From contig NZ_JAAOIY010000001.1 of NCBI RefSeq assembly GCF_013184495.1, forward strand, positions 434,001-498,000: a DNA stretch of 64,000 nucleotides, read 5' to 3'. Of the stretch, positions 39,013 to 48,053 are shown piece by piece. Positions within the stretch are counted from its first letter, which is position 1. Each line of letters opens with the position of its first letter. Both the position numbers and the translations under genes were made by a program. This DNA comes from Sporosarcina jiandibaonis (GTDB lineage: Bacteria; Bacillota; Bacilli; Bacillales_A; Planococcaceae). The notes beneath the pieces were generated by a model. It was not told the DNA's origin. It did not search any database and saw nothing but the letters and a program-made list of their open reading frames with translations.

Positions 39013-40146
39013 TTACGTTAAAAATTGTTGAAATACTTCGTTACCCCTAAAAACTCCTCTTCGAGTCAGTCGGATCATTTCGCCATTTTTTTCGATTAAA
39101 CCTTTATCTATCAGAGATCGGATTATATCGCCGTATACACTGATTAAAGTTCGCCCAAACTTTTCATGAAATAATGTAGTGGAAACACCATCTGTTTTCC
39201 TTAAACCCAAGAACATTTCTTCTTCCATAGCTTCTACTGGTGTAACAATATGGGTATGTTGAATCGGGCGAATGCCTTTATCCACTTGCTCCATGTAGCG
39301 CTTAATCGGACCAATATTGGAGTACCGATTACCCGAAACGTACCCATGCGCACCTGCGCCAATCCCAGAATAAGTTTCATTTTCCCAATACAAAAGATTA
39401 TGTACCGATTCATATCCCGGAATTGCAAAATTGCTGATTTCATATTGCATGCGGCTTTTATTTTCCATATGTTCGATCAATATGCCAAACATTTCTGCTT
39501 CCAAATCTTCACCCGGCAATGGGAGCTTGCCTTTGTTCATCAAGTTATAAAATACGGTTTTCGGTTCAACTATTAACGAGTAACCCGAATAATGCGGAAG
39601 CTCCAAGTTTGTAGCCTTTTCCAATGTATCTTCCCATTGGGCTCGAGTTTGGTTCGGTAAACCATAGATTAAATCAATACTAATATTTGTGAAATCAGCC
39701 TTGCGAGCCTCTTCGATGACACGGACAGCGTCGTACGGACTATGTGTTCTTCCAATCGATTTTAATAAATCTTCATCAAATGACTGAACACCTATACTCA
39801 AACGATTGACTCCCCCATTTCTTAAAACCTGGAGTTTGTCAAAAGTAAGCTCGTCGGGATTTGCTTCCGTCGAAAATTCTTTCAGTGAAGAAACCTCAAC
39901 ATGCTCATTAATGATCGCAAGTAATCGATCCAGCTGTTTCTCGGATAATGAAGTTGGTGTCCCTCCTCCAAGAAATACAGTTTCAACGTTAGTAAATAAA
40001 AAACCTTCCCTTTTCATTATGGCAAATTCCTTGCCAATCGATTCAATATATTCTTCAACTGGTTGGTTTTTGAAAAACACTTTATTAAAATCACAGTAAT
40101 GGCATATTTGATGACAAAATGGGATGTGAATATAGATTCCTTTCAT
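39013..40146 (-). CDS. hemW: Radical SAM protein HemW
   Basis: A 377-residue radical-SAM protein, long called HemN-like. The cluster motif C-x3-C-x2-C is at C11, C15, C18 (HIPFCHQICHYCDF), followed by FLGGGTPTSL and SIGVQSFDE. Proteins with this motif act as haem chaperones rather than coproporphyrinogen dehydrogenases. It lies between lepA and hrcA as in B. subtilis. Confidence 0.92.
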   Translation of the reverse strand: MKGIYIHIPFCHQICHYCDFNKVFFKNQPVEEYIESIGKEFAIMKREGFLFTNVETVFLGGGTPTSLSEKQLDRLLAIINEHVEVSSLKEFSTEANPDELTFDKLQVLRNGGVNRLSIGVQSFDEDLLKSIGRTHSPYDAVRVIEEARKADFTNISIDLIYGLPNQTRAQWEDTLEKATNLELPHYSGYSLIVEPKTVFYNLMNKGKLPLPGEDLEAEMFGILIEHMENKSRMQYEISNFAIPGYESVHNLLYWENETYSGIGAGAHGYVSGNRYSNIGPIKRYMEQVDKGIRPIQHTHIVTPVEAMEEEMFLGLRKTDGVSTTLFHEKFGRTLISVYGDIIRSLIDKGLIEKNGEMIRLTRRGVFRGNEVFQQFLT

Positions 40147-40173
40147 TTCAAACCCTTCTTCCTTTCCTTAACG

Positions 40174-40203
40174 GAAAAAAGGAGGCAGCAACGCCTCCTT
40201 TTT
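40174..40203 (-). terminator. lepA terminator
   Basis: AAAAAGGAGGC and GCCTCCTTTTT pair around a short loop just after lepA, with T runs on both strands. Confidence 0.85.
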
Positions 40204-40226
40204 ACTTCTCAACACATGGAATGAAT

Positions 40227-42050
40227 TTAATCCTCATCCATTCTAAGTACCGCCATGAACGCTTCTTGAGGTACTTCAACCGATCCTACTTGTTTCATGC
40301 GTTTTTTACCTTCTTTTTGTTTTTCAAGAAGTTTCCGCTTTCGCGAGATATCTCCACCGTAACATTTGGCTAGAACGTTTTTCCCGATTGACTTTATAGT
40401 TGAACGCGCGATAATCTTCTGGCCAATAGCCGCCTGCACAGGCACTTCAAATTGCTGCCTTGGAATAAGTTCGCGAAGTTTCTCGACAATTGCTTTTCCG
40501 CGCTCGTATGAAAAATCGTTATGAACGATAAAGCTAAGTGCATCAACTTGTTCACCGTTCAATAATATATCCATTTTCGCAAGCTTCGATTGTTTATAAC
40601 CGATCATTTCATAATCCAATGAGGCATACCCTCTTGTATTGGATTTTAATTGGTCGAAGAAATCGAAAACAATTTCTGCGAGTGGCAGCTCATATATTAT
40701 ATTTACCCGGGATGATGCTAAATAATCCATTGTAATAAAGTTCCCTCTTTTGCGTTGGCAAAGTTCCATGACCGAACCAACATAATCATCAGGAACCATT
40801 ATTGAAGCTTTAACGTACGGTTCTTCAACGTAATCGATCTTTTGAGCTGAAGGCATCATTGATGGGTTGTCTACTTTTAAGTTCGTTCCATCAGTTTTAA
40901 CGACATTATAGATTACGCTTGGTGCAGTTGTTATTAAATCGATTTTGAATTCCCGTTCAATACGCTCTTGGATAATCTCCATATGGAGAAGACCTAAGAA
41001 GCCGCATCGATAACCGAACCCAAGAGCTTGCGATGTTTCTGGTTCATATTCAAGAGCGGAGTCATTCAGTTCAAGTTTTTCGAGTGCTTCGCGTAAATCA
41101 TTATATTTTGATGTATCAATCGGATATAGTCCGCAAAACACCATTGGATTCATTCTTCTATAACCTGGCAATGCTTCCGTAGCAGGATTTTCAACTTTTG
41201 TGATTGTATCCCCTACTTGAGTATCGCCGACATTTTTAATGGATGCGGATAGGAACCCTACATCTCCTACATTTAATTCTTTCACCGCAGTCTCATGCGG
41301 CGTGAACACTCCGGTTTCTAGAACTTCGAATTCCTTGCCAGTCGCCATCATTCGAATCGTTTCTCCCGGCTTGACCGAACCGTCAATAATCCGAATATAC
41401 GCTATGACGCCCCTATACTGATCATAATGCGAGTCGAAAATCAGCGCTTTTAATGGCGCATCAGGATTTCCTATCGGCGCTGGAACTTTTTCTACAATTT
41501 GTTCCAATATATCTTCAATACCAATCCCGGACTTAGCCGAGGCTAACACTGCTTCTGAGGCGTCAAGTCCGATAACGTCTTCTACTTCTTGTTTAACGCG
41601 TTCCGGATCGGCTGCAGGCAAGTCAATTTTGTTAATGACAGGTAGTATTTCAAGATCGTTATCTAATGCTAGATAAACGTTAGCTAATGTTTGTGCTTCA
41701 ATTCCCTGAGCAGCATCCACAACTAAAATTGCTCCTTCACATGCCGCCAAACTTCTGGATACCTCGTATGTAAAGTCGACGTGCCCCGGCGTGTCAATTA
41801 GATGAAAAGTGTAATCTTCGCCGTCTTTAGCCTTATAGGTCAACTGCACTGCATTCAATTTAATGGTAATGCCGCGTTCTCGTTCTAGATCCATCGAATC
41901 TAATGTTTGTGTTTTCATCTCTCTCGAGGTCAATGTGTGTGTTTGTTCTAGTATTCGATCCGCTAGCGTTGATTTCCCATGGTCAATATGGGCAATGATT
42001 GAAAAGTTTCTTATGTTTTTTTGACGCGCTAGTTTTTGCTCTAAATTCAT
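40227..42050 (-). CDS. lepA: Elongation factor 4 (LepA)
   Basis: A 607-residue translational GTPase. G1 [10 protein letters not shown], switch [10 protein letters not shown]3 DTPGHVDF, G4 NKIDLP, G5 SAKSG, then domains II and III, V and the LepA-specific C-terminal domain ([19 protein letters not shown]). The ATG at 42050 is 8 bases after AGGAG. It is the last core gene before the catabolic island; in B. subtilis yqxA and spoIIP come next. Confidence 0.97.
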   Translation of the reverse strand: MNLEQKLARQKNIRNFSIIAHIDHGKSTLADRILEQTHTLTSREMKTQTLDSMDLERERGITIKLNAVQLTYKAKDGEDYTFHLIDTPGHVDFTYEVSRSLAACEGAILVVDAAQGIEAQTLANVYLALDNDLEILPVINKIDLPAADPERVKQEVEDVIGLDASEAVLASAKSGIGIEDILEQIVEKVPAPIGNPDAPLKALIFDSHYDQYRGVIAYIRIIDGSVKPGETIRMMATGKEFEVLETGVFTPHETAVKELNVGDVGFLSASIKNVGDTQVGDTITKVENPATEALPGYRRMNPMVFCGLYPIDTSKYNDLREALEKLELNDSALEYEPETSQALGFGYRCGFLGLLHMEIIQERIEREFKIDLITTAPSVIYNVVKTDGTNLKVDNPSMMPSAQKIDYVEEPYVKASIMVPDDYVGSVMELCQRKRGNFITMDYLASSRVNIIYELPLAEIVFDFFDQLKSNTRGYASLDYEMIGYKQSKLAKMDILLNGEQVDALSFIVHNDFSYERGKAIVEKLRELIPRQQFEVPVQAAIGQKIIARSTIKSIGKNVLAKCYGGDISRKRKLLEKQKEGKKRMKQVGSVEVPQEAFMAVLRMDED

Positions 42051-42476
42051 AAAGTTCACTCCTATTTCTGCTATTAGGATTATATCAGATTACCGTCCAC
42101 TATGTTATATATTTGTATTAAAATCAGCCGACATTTCTCCTCTTTCTGTTTCCGATTAATATTTAAATGTTCGCTTTCCCGTGATAGAATGAATTAGTAT
42201 GATTCATCGTGAATTACTTCCGTGTGTTTCTTGTTTTCGTCGACTTTAATATTACATGGTTTCACGATGACCGACTTTTTATTTAGCCGTTGCAATTGAT
42301 TTTAAACTAAACCATCGAAAATACTTTGTACTATCGGAAAGAAAAAAGTCTTGGAAGTTATGTAAATTCAAACGCAACAAAAACATCGACAAACACGTCC
42401 TTCATTGCACGGAAAATGCTGAGGCCACAGCAGACAATTAGCTTTTTATTGTTAATCACAGTCCGAGTAATAATGG
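42051..42476. other. Intergenic region lepA-gntR, no gene seen
   Basis: AT-rich. The near side must hold the lepA promoter. A 10-bp inverted repeat, TCATCGTGAA (42204-42213) and TTCACGATGA (42261-42270), has a 47-base loop and unknown meaning. The gntR frame stays open upstream to 42326, but this stretch has no ribosome site and no family resemblance. Confidence 0.5.
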
Positions 42477-42505
42477 TTGCAATCATATATGAAATGATAT
42501 ATGAT
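42477..42505 (+). promoter_or_regulatory. gntR promoter with island operator
   Basis: -35 TTGCAA (42477-42482), 17-base spacer, -10 TATGAT (42500-42505). The perfect palindrome ATCATATAT, six bases, ATATATGAT (42482-42505) fills the space between and includes the -10. The ATG at 42512 is only 6 bases past the -10, so the transcript would be leaderless. Autorepression by the GntR protein is inferred. Confidence 0.75.
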
Positions 42506-42511
42506 AATAAT

Positions 42512-43162
42512 ATGAAAACAACTCAAAAGTTAAATAAAAGACAGTTTGCATATAAGGTCATCCGCTCAAGAATATTAGATGGATCTTATGTCCCTGGCCA
42601 AAGGATTATTATCGATCAAATTGCAAAGGAGGTTGGCTCGAGTCATATTCCCGTTCGTGAGGCAATTCACCAATTAGAGGCTGATGAACTCATCGAATTC
42701 AAACCCAATATCGGTGCTATTGTTCGAGGTATTAATAATGAACTTTACGCGGAAAATCTCCAAGTATTGGCTTTATTAGAAGGTTACGCAACATCATTAA
42801 GTGCTGCAAAAATTACGAAGGAAGGAATTGAGAAATTAGAGAGCATTAATAATGAAATGAATGTAATGCTAAATAATTATGAGTTGGATGCACTAGGAGA
42901 GTTAAACAGAGAATTTCATTTCTTTATTTATTCTTTTTGTCCTAACAAATTATTAATTAGAAATATAAAAGATGTATGGGATCGATTAGATGTTGTCAGG
43001 CGGACGGGTTTTACTTTCTTCCCAAATCGAACTCCTCAATCAATTGAAGAACATGCCATCATTATTAAACTTTTTAAAGAACATGCTGACGGTTCAAGCA
43101 TTGAACAATATGCGCGTGAGCACAAACTAAACACACTGGAAGCATTTAGAGAGCGGAGTTAA
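42512..43162 (+). CDS. GntR-family regulator with FCD domain
   Basis: A 216-residue FadR-type regulator. N-terminal winged helix (residues about 8-75, ILDGSYVPGQRIIIDQIA and HIPVREAIHQLEADELI), then an FCD effector domain (about 85-205) with candidate metal ligands in FHFFIYS, EEHAIII and REHKLN. It is divergent from lepA and the only GntR gene in the island; the shared palindrome lies in its own promoter and in three pathway promoters, so it is the best candidate for the pathway repressor. The ligand may be 4-hydroxyphenylacetate or an intermediate (inference). No Shine-Dalgarno is visible. Confidence 0.85.
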   Translation: MKTTQKLNKRQFAYKVIRSRILDGSYVPGQRIIIDQIAKEVGSSHIPVREAIHQLEADELIEFKPNIGAIVRGINNELYAENLQVLALLEGYATSLSAAKITKEGIEKLESINNEMNVMLNNYELDALGELNREFHFFIYSFCPNKLLIRNIKDVWDRLDVVRRTGFTFFPNRTPQSIEEHAIIIKLFKEHADGSSIEQYAREHKLNTLEAFRERS

Positions 43163-43675
43163 TTGCAAGATTAGCTAACTGCTTCGCCTCACAATGTAAT
43201 GTGCGTGATGATTAATCAAACACCCGTATTATTCACGCACCTATCTCCAACCTGCTCACAACACAGTGATACCAACTAATTAGATGTATATAAACCTTCA
43301 TTAAAAAAATAAATATCTGAAACCAGAAATTTTTTTCACGAACCTGATAATCTCATATGTCACTAAACCAATAAACAAACACTACGGGCAGCTAATTCTA
43401 AAAAGGTTAAGAATAGACAAAAATGTTTGTATTAGATCCGCAAGATACGCGGGTCTTTTTCAGGTTTAAAGAGGAATAATAGTCCTGATTTCCGATTAAA
43501 CGTAAAACACTTTGAAAGAGGACTATTTTTTTCTTCAACTCATGTAGATATTCAGTTTTGCTATCAATATTTTGAAAGATCTATCAGATTTCTTCTTCAT
43601 GAATAATCCGGTTTACTGATTTCATTCTGGGAATTTCGCGAGTTTATTCTTTTGTATGCTTAAATTATTGAGTAA
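43163..43675. other. Intergenic region after gntR with hairpins
   Basis: No gene is seen. Three inverted repeats occur: GTGCGTGA and TCACGCAC (about 43,200-43,242); GATCCGC and GCGGGTC followed by TTTTT (43,435-43,460), a plausible plus-strand terminator; and AATAGTCCT and AGGACTATT followed by a T run (about 43,480-43,534). The last resembles the end of a lost mobile element, but no transposase remains. Confidence 0.5.
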
Positions 43676-44227
43676 CTAATATATATTGTTTAGGGTTAAT
43701 TGATTTCTTCCTAACAAATAGTAGGCCTTTTCCATTTCCTTATGTTGAAAAAGTTGACGAATCCGTGTTGAGGAAATAACTTCTCCATTCGGACAAGTAA
43801 CAATTGGGTGCTGATAAGCATTGAATGCCTTCTTCAAGTCTTCTATCGTACCGCTTTTTCCCTTTCCAAAATGGAACTCAGGCCCAACCCACAACTCCTT
43901 TGGATTCACATCACTAAGTTCATCAATGAAATCTTGTACGCCCCTAGATGCATATTCCTCATCAAATGTTGCAAAAACAGTATAAGAAACCCCCAATGCA
44001 TCGAGAAAGCATTTCTTTTCAGTTAATGAAGTCAAGATGGATTGATTTTGAAAATATACTTTTGGTGGTGGATCAAATGTATATACGACAAGAGGAACCC
44101 CATAGAAATCCGCTTGTAATTTTGCTTTTTTTATTAATGCTTGATGTCCACGGTGAATTCCATCAAAAGCCCCAATCGTAACAACTGACTGTTCTAGTTT
44201 CAGTTGATTGTTTCGAAAAATCCTCAT
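43676..44227 (-). CDS. FAD synthetase domain protein (FMN adenylyltransferase only)
   Basis: A 183-residue protein matching the N-terminal adenylyltransferase half of RibF/RibC. The nucleotide motif GAFDGIHRGHQALI is at residues 18-31, FDPPPKVYF near 51 and the ISSTRIR motif near 152. The C-terminal riboflavin kinase domain is missing (full-length RibC is about 316 residues), and the protein ends naturally. It would convert FMN to FAD only. Next to FAD-dependent hpaB and hpaC, it probably boosts FAD supply for 4-HPA hydroxylation. AGAGAGG precedes the ATG. Confidence 0.75.
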   Translation of the reverse strand: MRIFRNNQLKLEQSVVTIGAFDGIHRGHQALIKKAKLQADFYGVPLVVYTFDPPPKVYFQNQSILTSLTEKKCFLDALGVSYTVFATFDEEYASRGVQDFIDELSDVNPKELWVGPEFHFGKGKSGTIEDLKKAFNAYQHPIVTCPNGEVISSTRIRQLFQHKEMEKAYYLLGRNQLTLNNIY

Positions 44228-44451
44228 TGGAAGTACCTCTCTTTTCTTTAAAAGTTTTCATTCCTATTTCGCAAGCTATAATGGGCCTATGAGAAACTAT
44301 TAAGATGGTAATCAACACAAAGTAAAAATAGTCACTAACTTTTTCCAACACATGGAAAGGAAAAAATGTACTTCCCGTAATAAGAAGATTTTATTCAGAA
44401 CAGCCATTTAATAAACAGTATTGGCCCTAATAGATTTTATAGTCTAAATAG

Positions 44452-44484
44452 AAGTAGGCACTCCAATGTGTGAGTACCTACTTC
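44452..44484 (-). terminator. Terminator after hpaD
   Basis: AAGTAGGCACTC and GAGTACCTACTT pair with one mismatch around an 8-base loop, followed by a T-rich stretch on the minus strand. It ends the hpaB operon before the FAD synthetase gene. Confidence 0.75.
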
Positions 44485-44502
44485 TTTATCCTAAGGTACG
44501 AT

Positions 44503-45486
44503 TCAGTTCGCGATGACTGGTTTTCTTTGCGTCAACTTTGGTTCTACATACTCAATTTCCTTGCCTGTTTCAATATCAATAAACGTACTTGCTTCATTAA
44601 ACCAACGATCTGGTGCTTCGTGTCCCCAGAATGTTTGGCGAAGTGGATCATCTAGATCCCAACGTTTTGGTTTCATATCAGAATCGATTGTTAAATAGTC
44701 GCCTGTGTAAAGCTCGATACGGTGACCATCTGGATCTCTCAAATATAGGAAGAATGCGTTTGATAGCCCATGTCGACCAGGTCCGCGTTCAATTGAATCC
44801 GCATACCCCATGCTCGCTAACACATCACAGCAGTCAAGAAGGCTTAGACGGTCAGTAAGTGAGAATGCAAAGTGATGAAGTCTTGGTCCAGGACCACTCA
44901 TGAATGCTTGGTCATGAACGGTTGGCTTACGGTAAAGCCATGCTGCCCATAGGTCTCCATCGCTAGTATCCGTATATTCTGAGCAACGGAATCCTAATTT
45001 ATTCACATAGAAGTCATACGCTTTTTGAACATCTGGTACAGCACAGTTTACATGGTCAATTCGCTGAATTTTTGCTCCGCGGTAAAGATCATAACGCTGC
45101 AGCATACGCTCTACTGTATCCATTTCAGCAAAGAACTCGAGTGGAATTCCATGAATATCAGTCACGCGAAGCGCTCTGCCCATTGCATGTTGTTCACCTT
45201 TTGGAATCCATTTCGTTTTTAGACCTTCTGATTTGAATAGTTCTTCAAGTTTCTCTAAGTCTTCTTCTTTGTCTACTTTATAGCCAAGCGCCTCTACAAC
45301 AGGCTTATCGCCTTTTTTCAGCACTAAGCTATGGTGAGAGTGCTCTTCTAAACCTCTTAGGTAAATGTGGTTTTCATCACTTTCAGTTTCGATAAGTCCT
45401 AAACCATCTACATAATACTTACGTGATACATCTAAATCCGTTACGTGCAACACTGTTCTTGCAATACGTGTAATTGAAAAGTCCAT
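44503..45486 (-). CDS. hpaD: 3,4-dihydroxyphenylacetate 2,3-dioxygenase
   Basis: A 327-residue extradiol ring-cleavage dioxygenase of the vicinal-oxygen-chelate type. It opens homoprotocatechuate to 5-carboxymethyl-2-hydroxymuconate semialdehyde. The metal ligands of the C-terminal VOC module are visible: His145 (RIDHVN), His204 or 205 (LHHFAF) and Glu258 (HRIELYTGDY), matching Brevibacterium homoprotocatechuate dioxygenase (H155, H214, E267) in order and spacing. Last gene of the hpaB operon; 23 bases after hpaE. Confidence 0.93.
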   Translation of the reverse strand: MDFSITRIARTVLHVTDLDVSRKYYVDGLGLIETESDENHIYLRGLEEHSHHSLVLKKGDKPVVEALGYKVDKEEDLEKLEELFKSEGLKTKWIPKGEQHAMGRALRVTDIHGIPLEFFAEMDTVERMLQRYDLYRGAKIQRIDHVNCAVPDVQKAYDFYVNKLGFRCSEYTDTSDGDLWAAWLYRKPTVHDQAFMSGPGPRLHHFAFSLTDRLSLLDCCDVLASMGYADSIERGPGRHGLSNAFFLYLRDPDGHRIELYTGDYLTIDSDMKPKRWDLDDPLRQTFWGHEAPDRWFNEASTFIDIETGKEIEYVEPKLTQRKPVIAN

Positions 45487-45509
45487 TTATTTCACCAAAC
45501 TTTCTATAA

Positions 45510-47018
45510 TTATTTACCAAACTGCTGAATACGGTGGTCAGTAATCGATACATGCACAATTTTTTGCTCTGTGTAAAAGTCGAAGCCGTAATGTCCGCCT
45601 TCACGGCCGATTCCTGAAGATTTAGATCCTCCGAATGGCGTTCTAAGGTCACGAACGTTTTGAGCATTTACCCATAGCATTCCCGCTTCAATTTGGTGCG
45701 CTACGCGGTGGCCACGTTTAATATCATTTGTCCAAACATAACCAGCAAGTCCGTAATCAATGTCATTTGCCATCTTAATTACTTCTTCTTCATCTTTAAA
45801 CGTCATCACTGCCATAACTGGTCCAAAGATTTCTTCTTGTGCAACGCGCATGCTATTTTCAGCATTCAGGATGAGTGTCGGTGCAACAAAGTTACCCGCT
45901 GCAATTTCAGCTGGAATATCTCCAGTAATAACTTCTGCGCCTTCTTCTTTTGCGATGTCCAAGTAACCCTTTACTTTACTGTAATGACCTTTATCAATTA
46001 GTGGTCCTACTTCTGTCTCTGGATCTAACGGGTTTCCAAGTTTAATATTGGCAACACGCTTTTTCAATTCTTCAACAAACTCTTCTTTGATGTTTTCGTG
46101 GATGAATAGTCGGGAGTTTGCTGTACATCTTTCTCCATTGAATGAAAAGATTCCCCATATACAAGCGTCTAATGCGCGATCGAAATCAGCGTCTTCAAAT
46201 ACGATAATTGGTGATTTACCGCCAAGTTCCATCGAGCAGCTTTTCAGTGTATCAGCACTATTTTTAATAATTGTAGAACCTGTCGTTGTTTCACCTGTAA
46301 ATGAAATCAGTTGAACATCAGGGTGTTTAACTAGTCTATCTCCCGCTGTTTCACCGTATCCGTGAACTACATTGAAAACACCTTTCGGTAGATCAGCTTT
46401 ATGAATGACTTCAGCTAAAAGGTTCGCGGATAGTGGAGATAGTTCCGCCGGCTTTAAGACTACCGTGTTTCCAGTTGCAAGTGCAGGCGCAACTTTCCAT
46501 GTTTCTAACATGAATGGAGCGTTCCACGGTGTAATTAGTCCAGCAACGCCTACCGGTGCGTTAATTGTATAGTTAATAAACTCATCATCTACTTGGTACG
46601 CATCGCCAACAAGACGGCTCTCTACCATACGTGCATAAAATCTAAAGTTTTCTGATGCACGACTTACCATATTTCTTGTTTGGCTAATTGGTAATCCCGT
46701 ATCAAGTGATTCTAGATAAGCAATATTTTCTACTTCGTCATCGATAAGGTCAGCAATTCGATAAATGTATGCCATTCTTTCTTTTAGCTTCATCGTACGC
46801 CATGGTCCGTTATCAAAAGCTTCTCTTGCAGCTGCTACTGCTTTATCAATATCTTCCGCACGGCCTTCCGCTGCTTCGTTAATTTGCTCGTTTGTGAATG
46901 GGTTAATGTTTTTAATTGTTGCCCCGCTTTCACTTGCAACAAATTCACCATTTATATATAAAGAGATATCTTTTTGAGTTTCGTGTTTTAAAGAGGTTCT
47001 TTCATGAACTGACGTCAT
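45510..47018 (-). CDS. hpaE: 5-carboxymethyl-2-hydroxymuconate semialdehyde dehydrogenase
   Basis: A 502-residue NAD-dependent aldehyde dehydrogenase. NAD-fold motifs ITPWNAPFMLETWK and SFTGETTTGS, catalytic Glu in MELGGKSP and catalytic Cys in FNGERCTANSRL. Role as HpaE is taken from close resemblance to that subgroup and its place directly before hpaD: it oxidises the ring-cleavage semialdehyde to the dicarboxylate. The ATG at 47018 is used; a GTG lies 9 bases upstream. The other dehydrogenase (48,054) fits GabD better. Confidence 0.9.
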   Translation of the reverse strand: MTSVHERTSLKHETQKDISLYINGEFVASESGATIKNINPFTNEQINEAAEGRAEDIDKAVAAAREAFDNGPWRTMKLKERMAYIYRIADLIDDEVENIAYLESLDTGLPISQTRNMVSRASENFRFYARMVESRLVGDAYQVDDEFINYTINAPVGVAGLITPWNAPFMLETWKVAPALATGNTVVLKPAELSPLSANLLAEVIHKADLPKGVFNVVHGYGETAGDRLVKHPDVQLISFTGETTTGSTIIKNSADTLKSCSMELGGKSPIIVFEDADFDRALDACIWGIFSFNGERCTANSRLFIHENIKEEFVEELKKRVANIKLGNPLDPETEVGPLIDKGHYSKVKGYLDIAKEEGAEVITGDIPAEIAAGNFVAPTLILNAENSMRVAQEEIFGPVMAVMTFKDEEEVIKMANDIDYGLAGYVWTNDIKRGHRVAHQIEAGMLWVNAQNVRDLRTPFGGSKSSGIGREGGHYGFDFYTEQKIVHVSITDHRIQQFGK

Positions 47019-47094
47019 ATCTATCACCTAATTCTCATTTATTTTGATTGGACTTAAAAGACAACGTATGTCTTTTAAGTCCATAATTATGCAA

Positions 47095-48018
47095 TTATTT
47101 TGCCAATGCTTCTTGAGGTAGGTTACCATTTTCTATCAATACTTGACGAACTTCTTCTTGCAATTCTTCAGATGGCAATCCTAAAGGCATACGTAACTTT
47201 GGAGTAATTTTACCCATCATGCCGAGTGCTGCTTTAGCAACTGTTGGGTTTGTATCCTTAAACAGTACATCGTTTAATGGCATTAATTCAAAGTGAAGAT
47301 CTTGTGCTTTTGCAACATCTCCTGCCGCCCAAGCATTGTAAAGTGCTGCTACTTTAACTGGTTCAACGTTTGCTGTCGCACTGATGAATCCAGCTCCGCC
47401 AATTGCAAGCATTGGGTAGCAAAGTAGTTCGATTCCTGAGAATAATAGGAAGTCTCTTCCACACTCAAGAAGTACACGGTTTACGTGCTCAAAGTCTTTG
47501 TTTGATTCTTTTGCACCAATAATATTCGGGCAATCTTGTACGAGACGTTTCATTGTGCTTACTTCCATATTTACAGCAGAACGACCTGGGATGTTGTAAA
47601 TGATAATTGGAATTTCAACTGAGTCTGCTACTGTTTTAAAGTGCTGATAAAGTGCTTCTTGGTTTGGACGGTTGTAGTAAGGCACGATAACCATTGCTGC
47701 GTCTGCACCAAGCTCTTCCGCGTACTTTGTAAGTTCCATTGTTTCGTCATGGTTCGTGGAGCCTGTACCAGGTGTGAAGATAACACGCCCATCAATTGTT
47801 TCTTTTGCAAGTTCCATAACCCTTTTTCTTTCTGCAATTGTCATTGAACTTGGTTCTCCGCTTGTACCTGTTACAGAAATTCCATGGCTTCCACTTTCAA
47901 TTTGCCAGTTAACTAATTCTTTAAACGTTTTTTCATCAATCGCACCATCTTCGGTAAAAGGTGTAATAACTGGACAAATTGAACCTCTTAATTTCTCTCT
48001 AGCTTCTGTGTATGCCAA
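47095..48018 (-). CDS. DapA-family class I aldolase/lyase of the HPA pathway
   Basis: A 307-residue member of the dihydrodipicolinate synthase/N-acetylneuraminate lyase family. The pyruvate-binding GTSGE loop is at 51-55, the catalytic Tyr141 and an Arg146 in YNIPGR, and the Schiff-base Lys170 in GAKES. Lysine synthesis is unlikely here: it lies inside the hpa operon between hpaE and the semialdehyde dehydrogenase. No HpaH or class II HpaI is present, so it probably makes pyruvate and succinic semialdehyde, perhaps hydrating the substrate too, as hydratase-aldolases of this superfamily do (inference). TTG start after GAAGGAG. Confidence 0.8.
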   Translation of the reverse strand: MAYTEAREKLRGSICPVITPFTEDGAIDEKTFKELVNWQIESGSHGISVTGTSGEPSSMTIAERKRVMELAKETIDGRVIFTPGTGSTNHDETMELTKYAEELGADAAMVIVPYYNRPNQEALYQHFKTVADSVEIPIIIYNIPGRSAVNMEVSTMKRLVQDCPNIIGAKESNKDFEHVNRVLLECGRDFLLFSGIELLCYPMLAIGGAGFISATANVEPVKVAALYNAWAAGDVAKAQDLHFELMPLNDVLFKDTNPTVAKAALGMMGKITPKLRMPLGLPSEELQEEVRQVLIENGNLPQEALAK

Positions 48019-48053
48019 AATAATCTTCTCCTTCTATTTAGTTAATATTCGTT

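Noticed and set aside
42326..42511. In-frame extension of the GntR gene adding 62 residues
   Set aside because: No ribosome site, no family similarity, and it would run through the promoter and operator.
47095..48018. Lysine-pathway DapA (4-hydroxy-tetrahydrodipicolinate synthase)
   Set aside because: The motifs allow it, but its place inside the hpa operon and the missing HpaH/HpaI make a catabolic lyase more likely; not excluded.
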